Shown piece by piece: positions 42,741-53,465 of a DNA stretch of 64,000 nt. Below the pieces are notes generated by a model. That model saw only the letters and a list, made by a program, of their open reading frames with translations. It was not told the origin of the DNA and searched no databases. Both the position numbers and the translations under genes were made by a program. Origin of the DNA: Massariosphaeria phaeospora (lineage: Eukaryota; Ascomycota; Dothideomycetes; Pleosporales); assembly GCA_011032825.1 (NCBI GenBank), contig JAADJZ010000007.1, positions 496,001 through 560,000 on the forward strand, in the 5' to 3' direction. Position 1 is the stretch's first letter; every line of letters begins with the position of its first letter.

Positions 42741-44432
42741 ATGACAGCTGGCTACTTTGGCGAGACCATACCAGAAATCAAAGGTCCAAACGAGGTACTA
42801 CGTCACTTAAACGTCATGTACCACAGGCAACAAGCTGACGTCCACTCCGAGAACGAGCCTGCAGAGCGGGACAATAGGAGGAACAGTTCAACTAGTTCCC
42901 AAGATGGTCAACAGGCTTTGGAGGTATGCGCAAAGTTAGAATCTAGTCGGAAACCTAGCCTCGACCCTGACTAACCATAGCAGGTAGTCTTCGAGGACGA
43001 AGGCGTGCGCCGTCGCAAATCTTCTCTTGCGCCGACCTCAGACGTCAAGTCCAAAACCATGCGCCGTGGAACTCAATGCTTCGTCCACTCGCTGCTCGAA
43101 AAGCACGAGGGCATACCGACCGACGAACACAACGCATCGTACGAGGGCCGTGCCCAGGAACGGCGAGTAGACAAGGATATCTTGAACGATGCTGAACCGG
43201 CCCATCATTCGCGTCTCTTGACTAAGAAACAGATATCGGATATGGCCTTCGGCATTCGCGAGCTGTCGAAGAAGTTGGCGCAAATCAGGCTGAAGCTACA
43301 CGTTCGGAATGTGTTTATACTGGCTAAAGCATATGATGAGACATTGATAGTGCATACCAGGGAGACGACCGACTGGCTTCTGACGAAGAACCAAAGTTAT
43401 AGGGTGTATGGCGCTCAGAATGCCATGGCAAGTTCACAACTGACTGACATTAGCTACGTTGAGAGCACACTGGAGAACAACAAGATCTTCAATGCCCAGG
43501 GCCTTCTAGAAGAGCATCCATCATACCGGGGGCGACTGAAGTTCTGGACGAACGAGCTGTGCGCGGAGAGGCCACAAAGCTTCGACATCGTCCTCGCGGT
43601 AAGAAGGCTGAGCGCGGCATACCAGTAAGCACTGACCGTATTTTAGCTAGGCGGTGATGGCACAGTACTCTATGCCTCTTGGCTCTTCCAGAGAATCGTT
43701 CCCCCAGTTATCTCATTCTCTCTAGGCTCTCTCGGGTTCCTAACCAAATTCGACTACGAGGGTTACCCCATAACACTATCTCGCTCGTTTGACGAAGGAA
43801 TAACCGTGAGTCTACGCTTGCGCTTCGAAGCGACCATCATGCGCTCTCAAACAAGCAGCTCCGGGGGATCTCGAGATCTAGTCGAAGAACTCATAGGAGA
43901 CGAGAGCGAGGACAACTATACTCATAAGCCGGACGGGACGCATAATATCCTGAACGAAGTGGTTGTCGACAGAGGTCCGAATCCGACAATGTCGACTATC
44001 GAGCTCTTCGGCGACGATGACCACTTCACCACAGTGCAAGCAGACGGCATCTGTGTCTCAACGCCCACAGGCTCTACAGCTTACAACCTCGCAGCTGGCG
44101 GCTCACTCTGTCATCCCGACAACCCAGTCATTCTCGTTACTGCTATTTGCGCACACACTCTGTCCTTCCGACCGATCATCCTACCTGATACAATTGTTCT
44201 CCGAGCAGGTGTGCCATACGATGCGAGGGCAAGCTCATGGGCGAGCTTCGACGGCAGAGAGAGGGTGGAGCTGAAGCCTGGCGACTACGTGACGATTAGT
44301 GCGAGCAGATTCCCCTTCCCGTGTGTTCTACCGCTAGACAGACGGAGCAAAGACTGGGTGGATAGTATTAGTCGGACGCTACAGTGGAACAGTCGGCAGA
44401 GGCAGAAAGCGTTCAAGGAGTGGTCTGGCTAG
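42741..44432 (+). CDS. NAD(+)/NADH kinase, Utr1/Pos5 family
   Basis: Makes NADP from NAD and ATP. Exons 42741-42923, 42984 (or 42981)-43598 and 43647-44432 give 527 aa. The kinase domain begins near residue 150; the diagnostic GGDGT is the first thing in exon 3 (LGGDGTVLYASWLF), followed by FSLGSLGFLTKFDYEGY, the NAD-binding LNEVVVDRGPNPTMS, and ADGICVSTPTGSTAYNLAAGG. The N-terminal 140 residues are Ser/Arg/acidic and poorly conserved, as in Utr1-type cytosolic enzymes; no presequence is evident. Intron 1 ends TAGCAG, giving two acceptors that differ by one Gln codon. It is framed by the two copies of a 150-165-bp direct repeat. Confidence 0.94.
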
Positions 44433-44511
44433 CGTTGAAGCGAACCGGGTGCGCCACGGCCCACCACCCTGGCATAATGCAATACCGATGAAGTTACTTA
44501 GACCTCAAATA

Positions 44512-44660
44512 ATCCTCTTGACAGTATAGGAAGTATTAGCACTAGTAAGACGGTTTACCTGTATCTTTACAAAGCCCTATCGTATCTAGAGCTAATGTCA
44601 ACATATGACTGGTAGAGAATTAGGTAGGTTCCTCTAGGTGCGTCGGAAACAAATTATGCC
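44512..44660 (+). repeat. Direct repeat copy 2, downstream of the NAD kinase gene
   Basis: Second copy of the repeat at 42346-42511, starting 80 bp after the NAD kinase stop, in the same orientation. It is shorter by about 17 bp and diverged between the conserved blocks. The pair lies 2.17 kb apart. Confidence 0.65.
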
Positions 44661-44791
44661 CAGCGAGGTGATACAGAAGTCTATATTATTTATAAGCGTA
44701 CTGGACAAGACTACGATGGTTGTCGTGTCTAATGGAGGGTATCTTCAAATGAAAACAATCATGAAGTCATAACGTCAATGTGAACACCAGT

Positions 44792-45877
44792 TCAAGTCGC
44801 CTCTTCTGCGGCGTCCTGCTTTCGTATCTGCTCCTCCAACCTCTTTTTCTCAGCCTGCTTCAACCGCATCATGGTAACTTCTTGCAAGCTGGGTGTCTTT
44901 GGCGAGAACGAGAAGGACGGCGTACCAGGCGCACTTCCGAATCCCTTTCCCAGCCCACCTGTAAATGACGCTCGGAAGTTCCTATTTGGAGTTGAGACTG
45001 GTGTGGAGGGCGCCGAAGCTTCCGCATCCATAGGCGACTTGATCTCTGGCTCTCTGCTGGCCCAGGACACGGAGTCAAGGGCTGGGAAATCGTCTTTGCC
45101 ATCTACGACTGCGGCATGCGCGTGATCGAGGCGAGTGTAGACGATGAACACCATGGCTACGACTTTCCTGTGCTTCTCGCCTGACAGCCGGGTCTTCTTG
45201 TCTTTGCCCATGACCACGCTGTCGATCTTTCCGTACTTCTCGAACATCTTCGTCACCTTCTCTTTGTCCCACGCCATTGCCTCGCCCTCTCTCTGGAATC
45301 GCAGCTTGATCGTCCGATCAATCTCCGCTGTTTGGCCTGGTGCCGGTGCTTGTGGCTTCGTCTCTGGTTCCGGACTCAATTCCATGAAACTCGCCTCCTC
45401 CTCTTGTCTCTGCTGCTCCATGCGCTGCTGGTGTTCTTTGCGCCGTCTCTTGCCGTCCTCGGCCAATCTTTGGATCTCCATTTCCCGCCTTTCGGCCTCG
45501 CTCATGTCGTCGGCGCGCTTCCTTTTCGTGCTCACCCCGTCGCGCTCCCTCCGCTCCAGATCCTCCTTCATCTTCCGCCGTCTGCCATCTAGCTGTTCGT
45601 CCTGGAGCGCTTTCTCTCTCCGCCGCATCCGGTGCCTGTCATACTCGCTCTTGAGCTTGACGTCGATGAGGATGTCGCGTGCCAGTCCGAGGCGGATGAA
45701 CTTGTCAGCCGCGGCCGCATCGTCGCGGTTCTTGTCGGGATGGTATTTGATTGAGGTCATGCGGTAGGCGCGCTTGATGGCTGCTTCTTCGGCATCGAAG
45801 GCCACGCCCAGGAGTTCGTAGAAGTCATCGGTGGCCGTCTTCGCGATCTCCTCGAGGTCCTTGTTTGAGTCGCTCAT
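44792..45877 (-). CDS. J-domain and RRM pre-mRNA splicing protein, Cwf23/DNAJC17-like
   Basis: Single exon, 361 aa. Residues 17-85 are a J domain with an intact HPD in IKYHPDKNRDD, so it can stimulate Hsp70. A long Arg/Glu/Lys coiled coil follows (about 85-170), then a divergent RRM (TIKLRFQREGEAMAWDKEK, KIDSVVMGKD, VFIVYTRLDHAHAAV), and a Ser/Pro-rich tail. This J-coiled coil-RRM order is that of Cwf23 (fission and budding yeast) and DNAJC17, which work in spliceosome disassembly in the nucleus. Starts 260 bp from the PUS4 gene, head to head. Confidence 0.88.
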   Translation of the reverse strand: MSDSNKDLEEIAKTATDDFYELLGVAFDAEEAAIKRAYRMTSIKYHPDKNRDDAAAADKFIRLGLARDILIDVKLKSEYDRHRMRRREKALQDEQLDGRRRKMKEDLERRERDGVSTKRKRADDMSEAERREMEIQRLAEDGKRRRKEHQQRMEQQRQEEEASFMELSPEPETKPQAPAPGQTAEIDRTIKLRFQREGEAMAWDKEKVTKMFEKYGKIDSVVMGKDKKTRLSGEKHRKVVAMVFIVYTRLDHAHAAVVDGKDDFPALDSVSWASREPEIKSPMDAEASAPSTPVSTPNRNFRASFTGGLGKGFGSAPGTPSFSFSPKTPSLQEVTMMRLKQAEKKRLEEQIRKQDAAEEAT

Positions 45878-46136
45878 CGTGGCGGCGGAGGGCCAGAAGA
45901 CGCGCCTGCTGACGGGCCGGTGTGTGTAGAGTCTCGATGGTCGTGCTCGGCGTCTGAGTCACCTCCGGAAATCGTTGCGGCCAAGTTGCGTATGGACTGG
46001 GAAAGATTTGGAGTGCACGGCCGGCAAGGCTGCAGGGCGAGGGCGATCCACCTCCACTTTTAGCGCGCCCCAGCCTTGGCGCTCGGAACTTTTTCGGAAG
46101 CTTCACAACGAACTTTTCGTAGCTTCTTCCCCGCCC
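45878..46136. promoter_or_regulatory. Divergent promoter of Cwf23-like and PUS4 genes
   Basis: 259 bp between opposed start codons of two RNA-processing genes. No TATA box; C/T-rich stretch at about 46100-46135 on the PUS4 side. Confidence 0.45.
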
Positions 46137-47550
46137 ATGTCAGTCGCTCCTCCTCTTGCTCGCGCTATCATGTCTTCGCAGTCGAAAGAATCTCGGAAGC
46201 TAATCGAGGGTATATTTGGTAAGTTCCAAGTAGCTTCTGCTAAGATTTGAGCCCTGCGCGAGGCCACGGGTTCCTGTGGCGCTAATCCAGCAGCTTGCGC
46301 GAAGCAATTTATTCACGTTAAGTCCACAGTCCTGACTTCAACTTTTAGCCATCAACAAGCCACAGTGGACCTCCAGCGCCGGCGTTCTCCGCGATCTGCA
46401 GACCCATTTCGCATCCACATCTCTCTTCCAACCTTGGGTCGAGAACAATCGGCGCCATCTTATTCACTCCAATGCGAAGAAGCGACACATCAACAACCTG
46501 AAGGTGAAGCTGGGACACGGCGGTACACTCGATCCGCTCGCCACTGGCGTTCTCATTGTCGGCGTAGGCCGCGGCACGAAATGCCTCCAGCGCTTTCTCG
46601 AATGCACCAAGACTTATGAGTGTGTGATACTCTTCGGCGCGGCTACGGATACGTACGATGCGGTCGGAAAGGTCGTGAGCAAGGCACCGTACAAGCATGT
46701 GACAAAGGAGCTAGTAGAAGAAAAACTGGCGCAGTTCAGAGGGAAGATCATGCAGAAGCCCAGTGTCTTCTCAGCGCTGAAGGTCGACGGCAAGAAAATG
46801 TACGAGTATGCGAGGGAAGGAGGTGACATACCTGAAGTAAAAGCCCGGGAGGTAGAAGTCACCGAGTTGGAAATGGTGGAATGGCTGGAACCCGGTACTC
46901 ACGAGTTCAGTTGGCCGAAGGAAGAGTTTGACAGCACAGAGAAGGCCGGCGCGGAGAAGCTCATGGCGATCAGGCCAGCGGATGCTGATGCGCAAGCCAA
47001 ACGCAACAATAAGAAGAGGTTTCGGTCTCCGGAGGATGATGATCATGTCACGAATGCTGGATCACATCCTAAGAAGCCACGGAACATTCATGAGCCAGCC
47101 ATGTCGGGTGCCTTGCCAGTCGATGAGAAGGAGCCTGAGGACAGCGACATGAAAGAGTCATCTGACACTGACGAGAAAATGCCACCCGCTGCCCGCCTGC
47201 GCATGACCGTAACATCCGGCTTCTACGTTCGATCACTGTGCCACGACTTAGGACTAGCCTGCAATTCGCTCGGACTCATGTCTGCTCTCGTTCGCTCTCG
47301 TCAAGGCGACTACGAACTGGGCAAAAACGTACTCGAATACACAGACTTGGGACAGCTCGACGTCTGGGAACCCAAAGTCGAGCAATACTTGACGGAGTTC
47401 ATGGACAAAGAGGGATGGGAGGTTGAGGAAGTCGAGAGCGAAGAGGCATGGCAGGCCAAGAAGAAACAACGCCAGGATAAGCGCAAAGAGAAGGATCAAG
47501 GGAAGTCCTACCAGGGGAACAGGAATGAAGTACGGAATCACCACACCTGA
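46137..47550 (+). CDS. PUS4: tRNA pseudouridine-55 synthase, TruB/Pus4 family
   Basis: Converts U55 of the tRNA T loop to pseudouridine; yeast Pus4 works in nucleus and mitochondria. Exons 46137-46218 and 46349-47550 (130-nt intron, phase 1) give 427 aa. Motifs: IEGIFAINKPQWTSSAGVLRD (across the intron), KLGHGGTLDPLATGVL with the catalytic Asp, GAATDTYDAVGKV, MQKPSVFSALKVDGKKMYEYAR, and the C-terminal TVTSGFYVRSLCHDLG. Two inserts of charged sequence separate the last motifs. Two in-frame ATGs exist: the first (46137) adds MSVAPPLARAI, and the second (46170) has the better context (A at -3). The choice could decide mitochondrial targeting. Confidence 0.93.
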
Positions 47551-47963
47551 GGGTAGAGACACTGTGACTGTAACGCGGAGGCTATTCTGCTACGAAAGGG
47601 GTGTGGAGATGGTTGGGAGCAACGAGCGATGGAGATAATTGAGCTTGACTGACTTGAAGATCATCTAGCTTTCGAATGTTCTCGCAAGAGACTTAGGCGA
47701 TTTGATAATCTTTTAGCGAAAATTACACGATACCCAAAGCAAAAGAGCAGGGACTCGATCATTTGATAGTAATACTTCAGGGTATGTATTTTCAAATGCA
47801 ACTCCCCAACCACCATGCCAGCCTAGACTTGACCAAAACCTATATGATAAAAGTTTGCGCGAATGCTCAAGGGGAGCCTCATTTGTATTTACCAAAACCT
47901 ATACAAACACAGAAACAATGTCGCTATAAAACAAGCACTCTGACAAAACAGCCAAAAGCCTCG
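47551..47963. other. 3' region between converging PUS4 and SLC35-like genes
   Basis: 413 bp of shared 3' flank, A-rich around 47870-47960. Nothing else recognised. Confidence 0.45.
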
Positions 47964-49517
47964 TCAACCGCCCACATCAGCTCTCGAATTCCTCCGACTC
48001 GCTATCGAATCTGTGCGACTCCTAACCGAATCCCGCCGCGACTGAAAACTATCCCGCACATTAAGGATAGGTTCTGCACCCTGCGTCCCCTCCTCTTCAT
48101 CTTTCTTATCCTCGTGGTTAATAAATAGAAAACTGAGCAGCATAATGGCTGCGCCGACCCAATACAATGCACTGCTATACTGAGCGTCGAGCACCATCTG
48201 GCCGACTAGACTCAGCGGTATTGTCAGACTTAACCCAACAGTGACAATCAAAGGAGATGTGAGGAGCATAGAGTACGCCCAGCAGAAATCGGAAACGAGC
48301 GAGGATGCGGAGTTTACGAGGACAATCGTGAGGATGCGCTTCGTGGGCGGGAGTTCAAACGGTTCGATCGAGGTGAGATGGAGGATTATGAGGCCCGGCC
48401 AGAGGAGCAGGACGTTGCAGAGCCCGACGAGCCCGAAGAAGAGCGGCATGTTGACTTTAGACTCGTCGCCTATGCGCTTCTTCATAAAGATAGCGTAGAA
48501 GCCGTACAGCACTGCGGAAACAAAGGCCATAGTATCCCCGATTGCGAGTTCGCGCGGTGTTTTGTGTGGGAAGGAGCCGCGGTTCTCGTCGGTACCGCCG
48601 GAGACGTCGACGGTGGAGATGAGGACTATACCGGCGAGGGAGGCGCACACGCCGAGGAACTTGCGGAGAGTGAAGCGCTCGACCCGCAGAAGGGAGCCAA
48701 TCAGGAGGGTCCAGATGGAGGATGTAGAGGCGAGGATTGTGGAGGAGGCGACGGTTGTGTATTCGAGACAGGCGGCTGCGAAGTAGTTTGCTAGAAACCA
48801 AAGAATCGAAAACTCCAGACTTAGTTTCACGGTTTCTTTGAGCGTGAGCCCCTCCTGTGCTGCCGTGCTGCCGTTCAGCTCTTGGCTTTCTTGCAAGTTG
48901 TCCCCGAGCAGCATTTCCGAGGCGCCGGAGCTTCGGTCCTGGCTCGATTTCGACGAGAGGGAAGAGGTGGAGGACTCATGGTCGCGGAGGAGTTTATAGC
49001 GCCCGACGCGGCGCTGGAGGAGGTTGCGGATCTGGGAGAGGAGGGGTTCGCGCTGGACGGGGTTGGAGCGGTCGTCCCATGCGTGGCTCAAGAGCATCGG
49101 GATCAGGGGTATTATGAAGAAGGCCGTGTTTACGTAGGTTACGAAATAGGGTTTCGAGTACGAGTCATCTGCGAAGATTGTCTATATTGGTTGTGTCAGC
49201 ATAACATGCCGTGCTATGATGCTACCAGTTGTTCGCCAAAGTAAGCCAGAAGCTGCTGCCGCTGAACTGGGACGACGTACGCTCGCAAGGAAGTTTGAGG
49301 CTGTCCAGAGGAACACGGTAGCTAGTAACAGCACGATACCGATCGTGTGCCTAAACTTCGAATGTAAGATCCGCTTCTTGCCGTCGTTCCAGACGCTGAC
49401 ATGGCTCGCTGGCGACAGTATGGGAGAATCCAGTCCATGTTCGGAACGCAGAAGCGTCGAGTCTTCGCTGGCCCGCGGTGACGGTGCCGCATCCAAGGGC
49501 AGTGGAGTTGGTGTCAT
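47964..49517 (-). CDS. SLC35F-like (EamA/DMT superfamily) membrane transporter
   Basis: Exons 49517-49281 and 49181-47964 (99-nt intron, phase 0) give 484 aa with about ten hydrophobic spans. The first span, GIVLLLATVFLWTASNFLAS, ends at the intron; the next, YVNTAFFIIPLIPMLL, opens exon 2. LEYTTVASSTILASTSSIWTLL and ALYWVGAAIMLLSFLFI are typical of the SLC35F5/YML018C group, proteins of vacuolar or Golgi membranes with unknown substrate. Termini are Ser/Arg-rich and probably cytosolic. The ATG at 49517 is chosen because upstream sequence in the same frame is Arg-rich without conservation signs. Confidence 0.86.
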
Positions 49518-50101
49518 GTGGCAGTGTTCGGAACTGTGTTCGCGCCGGGGACTAAGGAGGGTGTCTCGCAAACGCGGGCGTCTGCTGGAAGTTGAACGTG
49601 TTGGGGAGGCGCGGAGCAGGCAGAAGTAGATGGCCCATGAAATCAGCAGCCGGCTGGCGAGGGAGAGTCCTGGATCGACGGAGCGCTGGAGTGCGGAGAC
49701 CTCAGACGGGGGAGGCGTGACCAGAGAATGGCAAATGCGTGCGCGGGCTGTCGATGTTCCAACGGCGGCAGGGGTCGCGTCGGAGATGCACTCGTGTCGC
49801 CTTTTGTGGCGCCGCTCCAGCCACACCTCCCGCGTCATCTGTCATTCGGACACGACGCCTCAGGGTGCACAAGAACGGCTGTGCATAGTTGAATATCTTC
49901 CGTATATGCAAGTATGTAGGCAGCTACACTGCTAACTCTAAAGACCGAAAAGAAGGCTGAAACTAAAAGTGGCACTCGATAGACAGGTTATGCATTACAC
50001 CAGACCGACCCCAAACTCCAGGCCGAAAAGAGATCAAACCTATTCATGACGCCCGCAGCTGCAAGGTCTGCGAGTGGATGCGACTGCTGATCATGTCGGC
50101 C
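49518..50101. other. Intergenic between SLC35-like gene and YPT7
   Basis: 584 bp, promoter of the SLC35-like gene and 3' flank of YPT7 (both leftward). Open frames here are antisense or upstream extensions only. Confidence 0.45.
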
Positions 50102-51061
50102 TTAGCATGCGCAACCGCCCTCTTTGTCCCTAAGGTCTATCGGGATAGTTTCGGGAAAGTCGGAATTGAAGTCGCCAGCATCGTCTTGGGCTAGGGCTTG
50201 TCGTGCAATCGCTAGCCAGTGTCAATGTAAAACTACGGAACGTACAGAACAGGTAAACATACTCTCAAAGGCCTGTTCAACATTGACTGCTTCTTTGGCG
50301 CTGGTCTCAAAGTAGGGAATTCCGCCTTTGGATTGACAGAACGTCATGGCTCGCTTGGACGAGATCTATACCATGCGTTAGTAACACTTTTCCTTCATGG
50401 TCCTGCTACCAGGATGCTCAGCTCTCACCATTCTCTTCTGCTCTTCGACGTCAATCTTATTGCCAATCACGACCTAATCTTATCAGCCTTCCGGGTTCTG
50501 TGCGCGTGGGGGGGTGCCACATACGAATGGGAAGCTTTCCGGGTCCATGGGGCTTGCTTGTACGAGGAACTCGTCTCTCCAGCTGTCCAGCGTGTCGAAG
50601 CTCTTGGAGTTGTTAACATCGTACACTAGCACACAGCAGTCGGCTCCGCGGTAGAATGCGACACCAAGCGACTGAAACCGCTCTTGTCCAGCTGTGTCCC
50701 AGAGCTAACTTTGTGTCAGGCTATTTCAACTATTCCCACATAGGAAACCCACCTGCATCGTCACCAGTCGGTCGTCTACTAGTACTTCTTTCGTGAGGAA
50801 GTCGGCGCCGATCGTCGCTTTGTAACTGGCGCTGAACTTCTTGTTGACCTGCGGTGTTCGTGTGAGCAATGCGACTATCGAAGTCGACACTGGAAATATG
50901 AGGCGTTGCGCTCGAGAGAGAATCGTACATATTGGTTCATCAAGCTCGTCTTGCCCACCCCGCTGTCTCCTAGGATGATAACCTACTCGGTGTCAGTATT
51001 ACTCTTTTACGCCTTTAACCGACTTCCGCACCTTCAAAAGGACCTTCTTCCGTGAAGACAT
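50102..51061 (-). CDS. YPT7: Rab7-type small GTPase Ypt7
   Basis: Late endosome and vacuole Rab that recruits HOPS for fusion. Seven exons, minus strand: 51061-51032, 50982-50929, 50848-50753, 50704-50525, 50473-50429, 50365-50263 and 50211-50102, all joining in phase to 205 aa. The first exon is just 10 codons ([10 protein letters not shown]). GTPase boxes: GDSGVGKTS, effector loop [38 protein letters not shown]. The protein ends in CAC, a double geranylgeranylation signal. The effector loop and length match Rab7 and no other Rab. Vps16, a subunit of the Ypt7 effector HOPS, is encoded at 11209-13879. Confidence 0.95.
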
Positions 51062-51796
51062 GGCGGTTGTTGAACGTGTAGTAGGCAGAAGAGGGCGGTG
51101 CGGTCGCTGGAGGTAGGTAACCACCGGGCTCGTGATAGGGTTCCGAAGCTCAAGACAAAGCGATAGGCAGCAGCAGAATCCCGGTGGATTGGGGAGACAG
51201 TGGGATTAGGCAGTTATATATTTGGAGTCGCCAGTAGAGATTTCGGGCGTCCCTGGGTCAAAGTTCGCAGGTGGTGTTAGCTGTCGGAGCTCAGTGATGA
51301 TGTCGATGTCAACCTCTCAATGTCGCCAAGGCGCGCTAGCTCGTGAGCTTTGACCAATGCCAGCCATCCCATTCCCGTTCTCCAGAGCCCGGAACCCGTG
51401 GATAGCACCTCCATCATTAGACATTTTCGAAGTCAACCTCAATTTAGGAGGCAATAACAAACGCGCCACCCTTAACCTCTACAACATGATAGACCAGGCA
51501 TATAAAAGAATCATGTTCCATGTTACGCGTGCTGGCAGCTGGAAGGGAAGATTCGCGGAACCGATTTGTTACACTTGGCATCTACTTACGAGCAGAATCA
51601 GAGCACTGCAAAGGTTGATAGAAGAGGCAATAAGAATGTAGGATCTTACGACTACCTAGCTGAAGATTGAAAGTAAGTAAACATTGTATCTTTGTGTCAT
51701 GAATAGGGACGTTTTAGCCGTTTGTGAGATAATTCTCACACCGTCCAATCAACCAAGGTGCGTATTCTCTATTATTTCTAATTTAGACATCAGGCT
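51062..51796. other. Intergenic between YPT7 and carboxypeptidase genes
   Basis: 735 bp with YPT7 promoter and the carboxypeptidase 3' end. A 94-codon rightward frame (51357-51641) has no recognisable domain and was not accepted. Confidence 0.45.
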
Positions 51797-53465
51797 TCAA
51801 GTCGAATGAATAGCGCCTTTGCTCATTGTCTGAATGAAGACTTGAAGAGATAGCTCAGGTTCTATTCTTGTCAGCAAAGGTGATCTCACAGCAACTGATG
51901 CAACTCACGGTAATACATGACTTCATGACCCGCTTCGTACACTCTTAAGAAAGATAAGTTTCCTTCTGTCTTGAAGCTTCCGCCTTCCTTTCCGTTCACT
52001 TTGTAGGGCGTTAGGAATTTTCCTGCGAAGACATTCTGCCCGGGGTACTGGATGGCGTTCGCAACATCGTGAACTCCGTACCAATTGCATATCCAACTAC
52101 TTGAGTTAGAAGCTAGACGAGATGAGGCAGTGATCGAATTCTTACTCTGCATCGCCAGCCCAAATGAGCGTTGTGATTCCTGAGGCAACGACTCCACTGA
52201 GTTCGTTCAGAAATGACCGTGGACCTGGGAGCATCAGAGGTATTTCGAGCGTTTCACACCCGATGAAACTTACCATCGCCAGTCAGTGCGAATTTGTTGT
52301 AGGGCGCATTCGGGCATTCTTGGTAAGTGCTTTGTGCACCTATGGCTTTCATCACATATGCCCTCTGCAAGTACTGTACATAATTGGACGGCGGCTCCGG
52401 ATTGTTGCTCGGTGCGCGAACATCGTAGACATCATAGTCTGCAGCATTGTATAGGGGTCGTTCCACCGTGTAGTAACATATACTCTCCGCATTTTGGCAA
52501 TCAAGGTCAACACCCGTTTGAGCGCACTGCTGTATATCTGGAAGGCAATAGTCGTTGAAATCAACCCTGTACTGATCGTGCTGTGTTTTGTTGATAATAG
52601 ACTTGTGGGAGTTGTTGTATGAGAACGAGACGTATGCCGGTTCTTGGATTTCTGCGTCATGCCAGCCATTATTGACTCCAAGCGCCACAATGTTAATGGG
52701 TTCGCCAACTGTAGCTTTGTTCTGATCTTGAATGTATTTAGCGAACTCCGGCCCATAGTGTCCACCATAGGACTCCGTGAAGATCCCAAAATCGCGGCTC
52801 TTGTATTCGGGAAAGGACGAGTAGAATGCTTGGATGAGGTTCCACACGTACGGAGCTGCTGTCTTCGTAGAATTTACTTGGTTGTTGCCATAAGAGAATC
52901 CTACTCCGATCGGCTGATCTACATAGATCATGTTAGCGTAGTTGCTGAAGCTAAGTGTGTTGTTGATAGGTGTAGTATGTTCAGACCCGACTTCGAACTT
53001 GCAAGGGCCATTTTCTTGAAAAAGGCCGATCATGCCTTTATCTCTATTAGCTAAGCTTCGCGACCACTGTCTTCAATAGTACGAACTCACTAGAGCACCC
53101 TGGACCGCCGTTGAACCAGGCTGCAAGTGGTGCCGTTGATGGGTTCTGCCGCGCCTCGAAAAACCTCCCCGTGGGTGTGAGCGTATTATAACCAAAACAA
53201 GTAGAGGTACTTACCAAAACCACATATTCATGTTCTCACCTACTGAGAGATAACCCGAATATTGTTTGACACCCGGAGTTGTCTCACAGATGCCTGAATT
53301 GTTTACAAATTCTATCCGGGCGCCTGTCGCTGCATGTTCGAACACATTGTATACTACTCCAGCTTTTTTCACAAGCGATCGCTTGTCGTGTTTTGCCGCG
53401 GGAGCTGCAACGGCAAGTCCAGCAAGTGTTGCGATTGAGATCAAGAAGGGTTTGAGATTGCGCAT
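51797..53465 (-). CDS. Secreted serine carboxypeptidase (S10 family)
   Basis: Alpha/beta-hydrolase that removes C-terminal residues from peptides. Six exons: 53465-53215, 53164-53091, 53035-52274, 52224-52146, 52096-51909 and 51861-51797, in phase, 472 aa. A signal peptide (FLISIATLAGLAVAAPA) is followed by a basic AAKHDKR processing site. Substrate-binding WFNGGPGCSSM is assembled over intron 2; the nucleophile is in GIFTESYGGHYGPEF, the Asp in LIWAGDADWICNW (split by an intron), and the His in RVYEAGHEVMYYQP. Many Asn-x-Ser/Thr sites and paired Cys fit an extracellular or vacuolar enzyme. Acid pH activity is usual for the family. Confidence 0.93.

Noticed and set aside
51357..51641. 94-codon rightward frame between YPT7 and carboxypeptidase
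   Set aside because: No domain, no plausible neighbouring exons, and the region is the expected YPT7 promoter.
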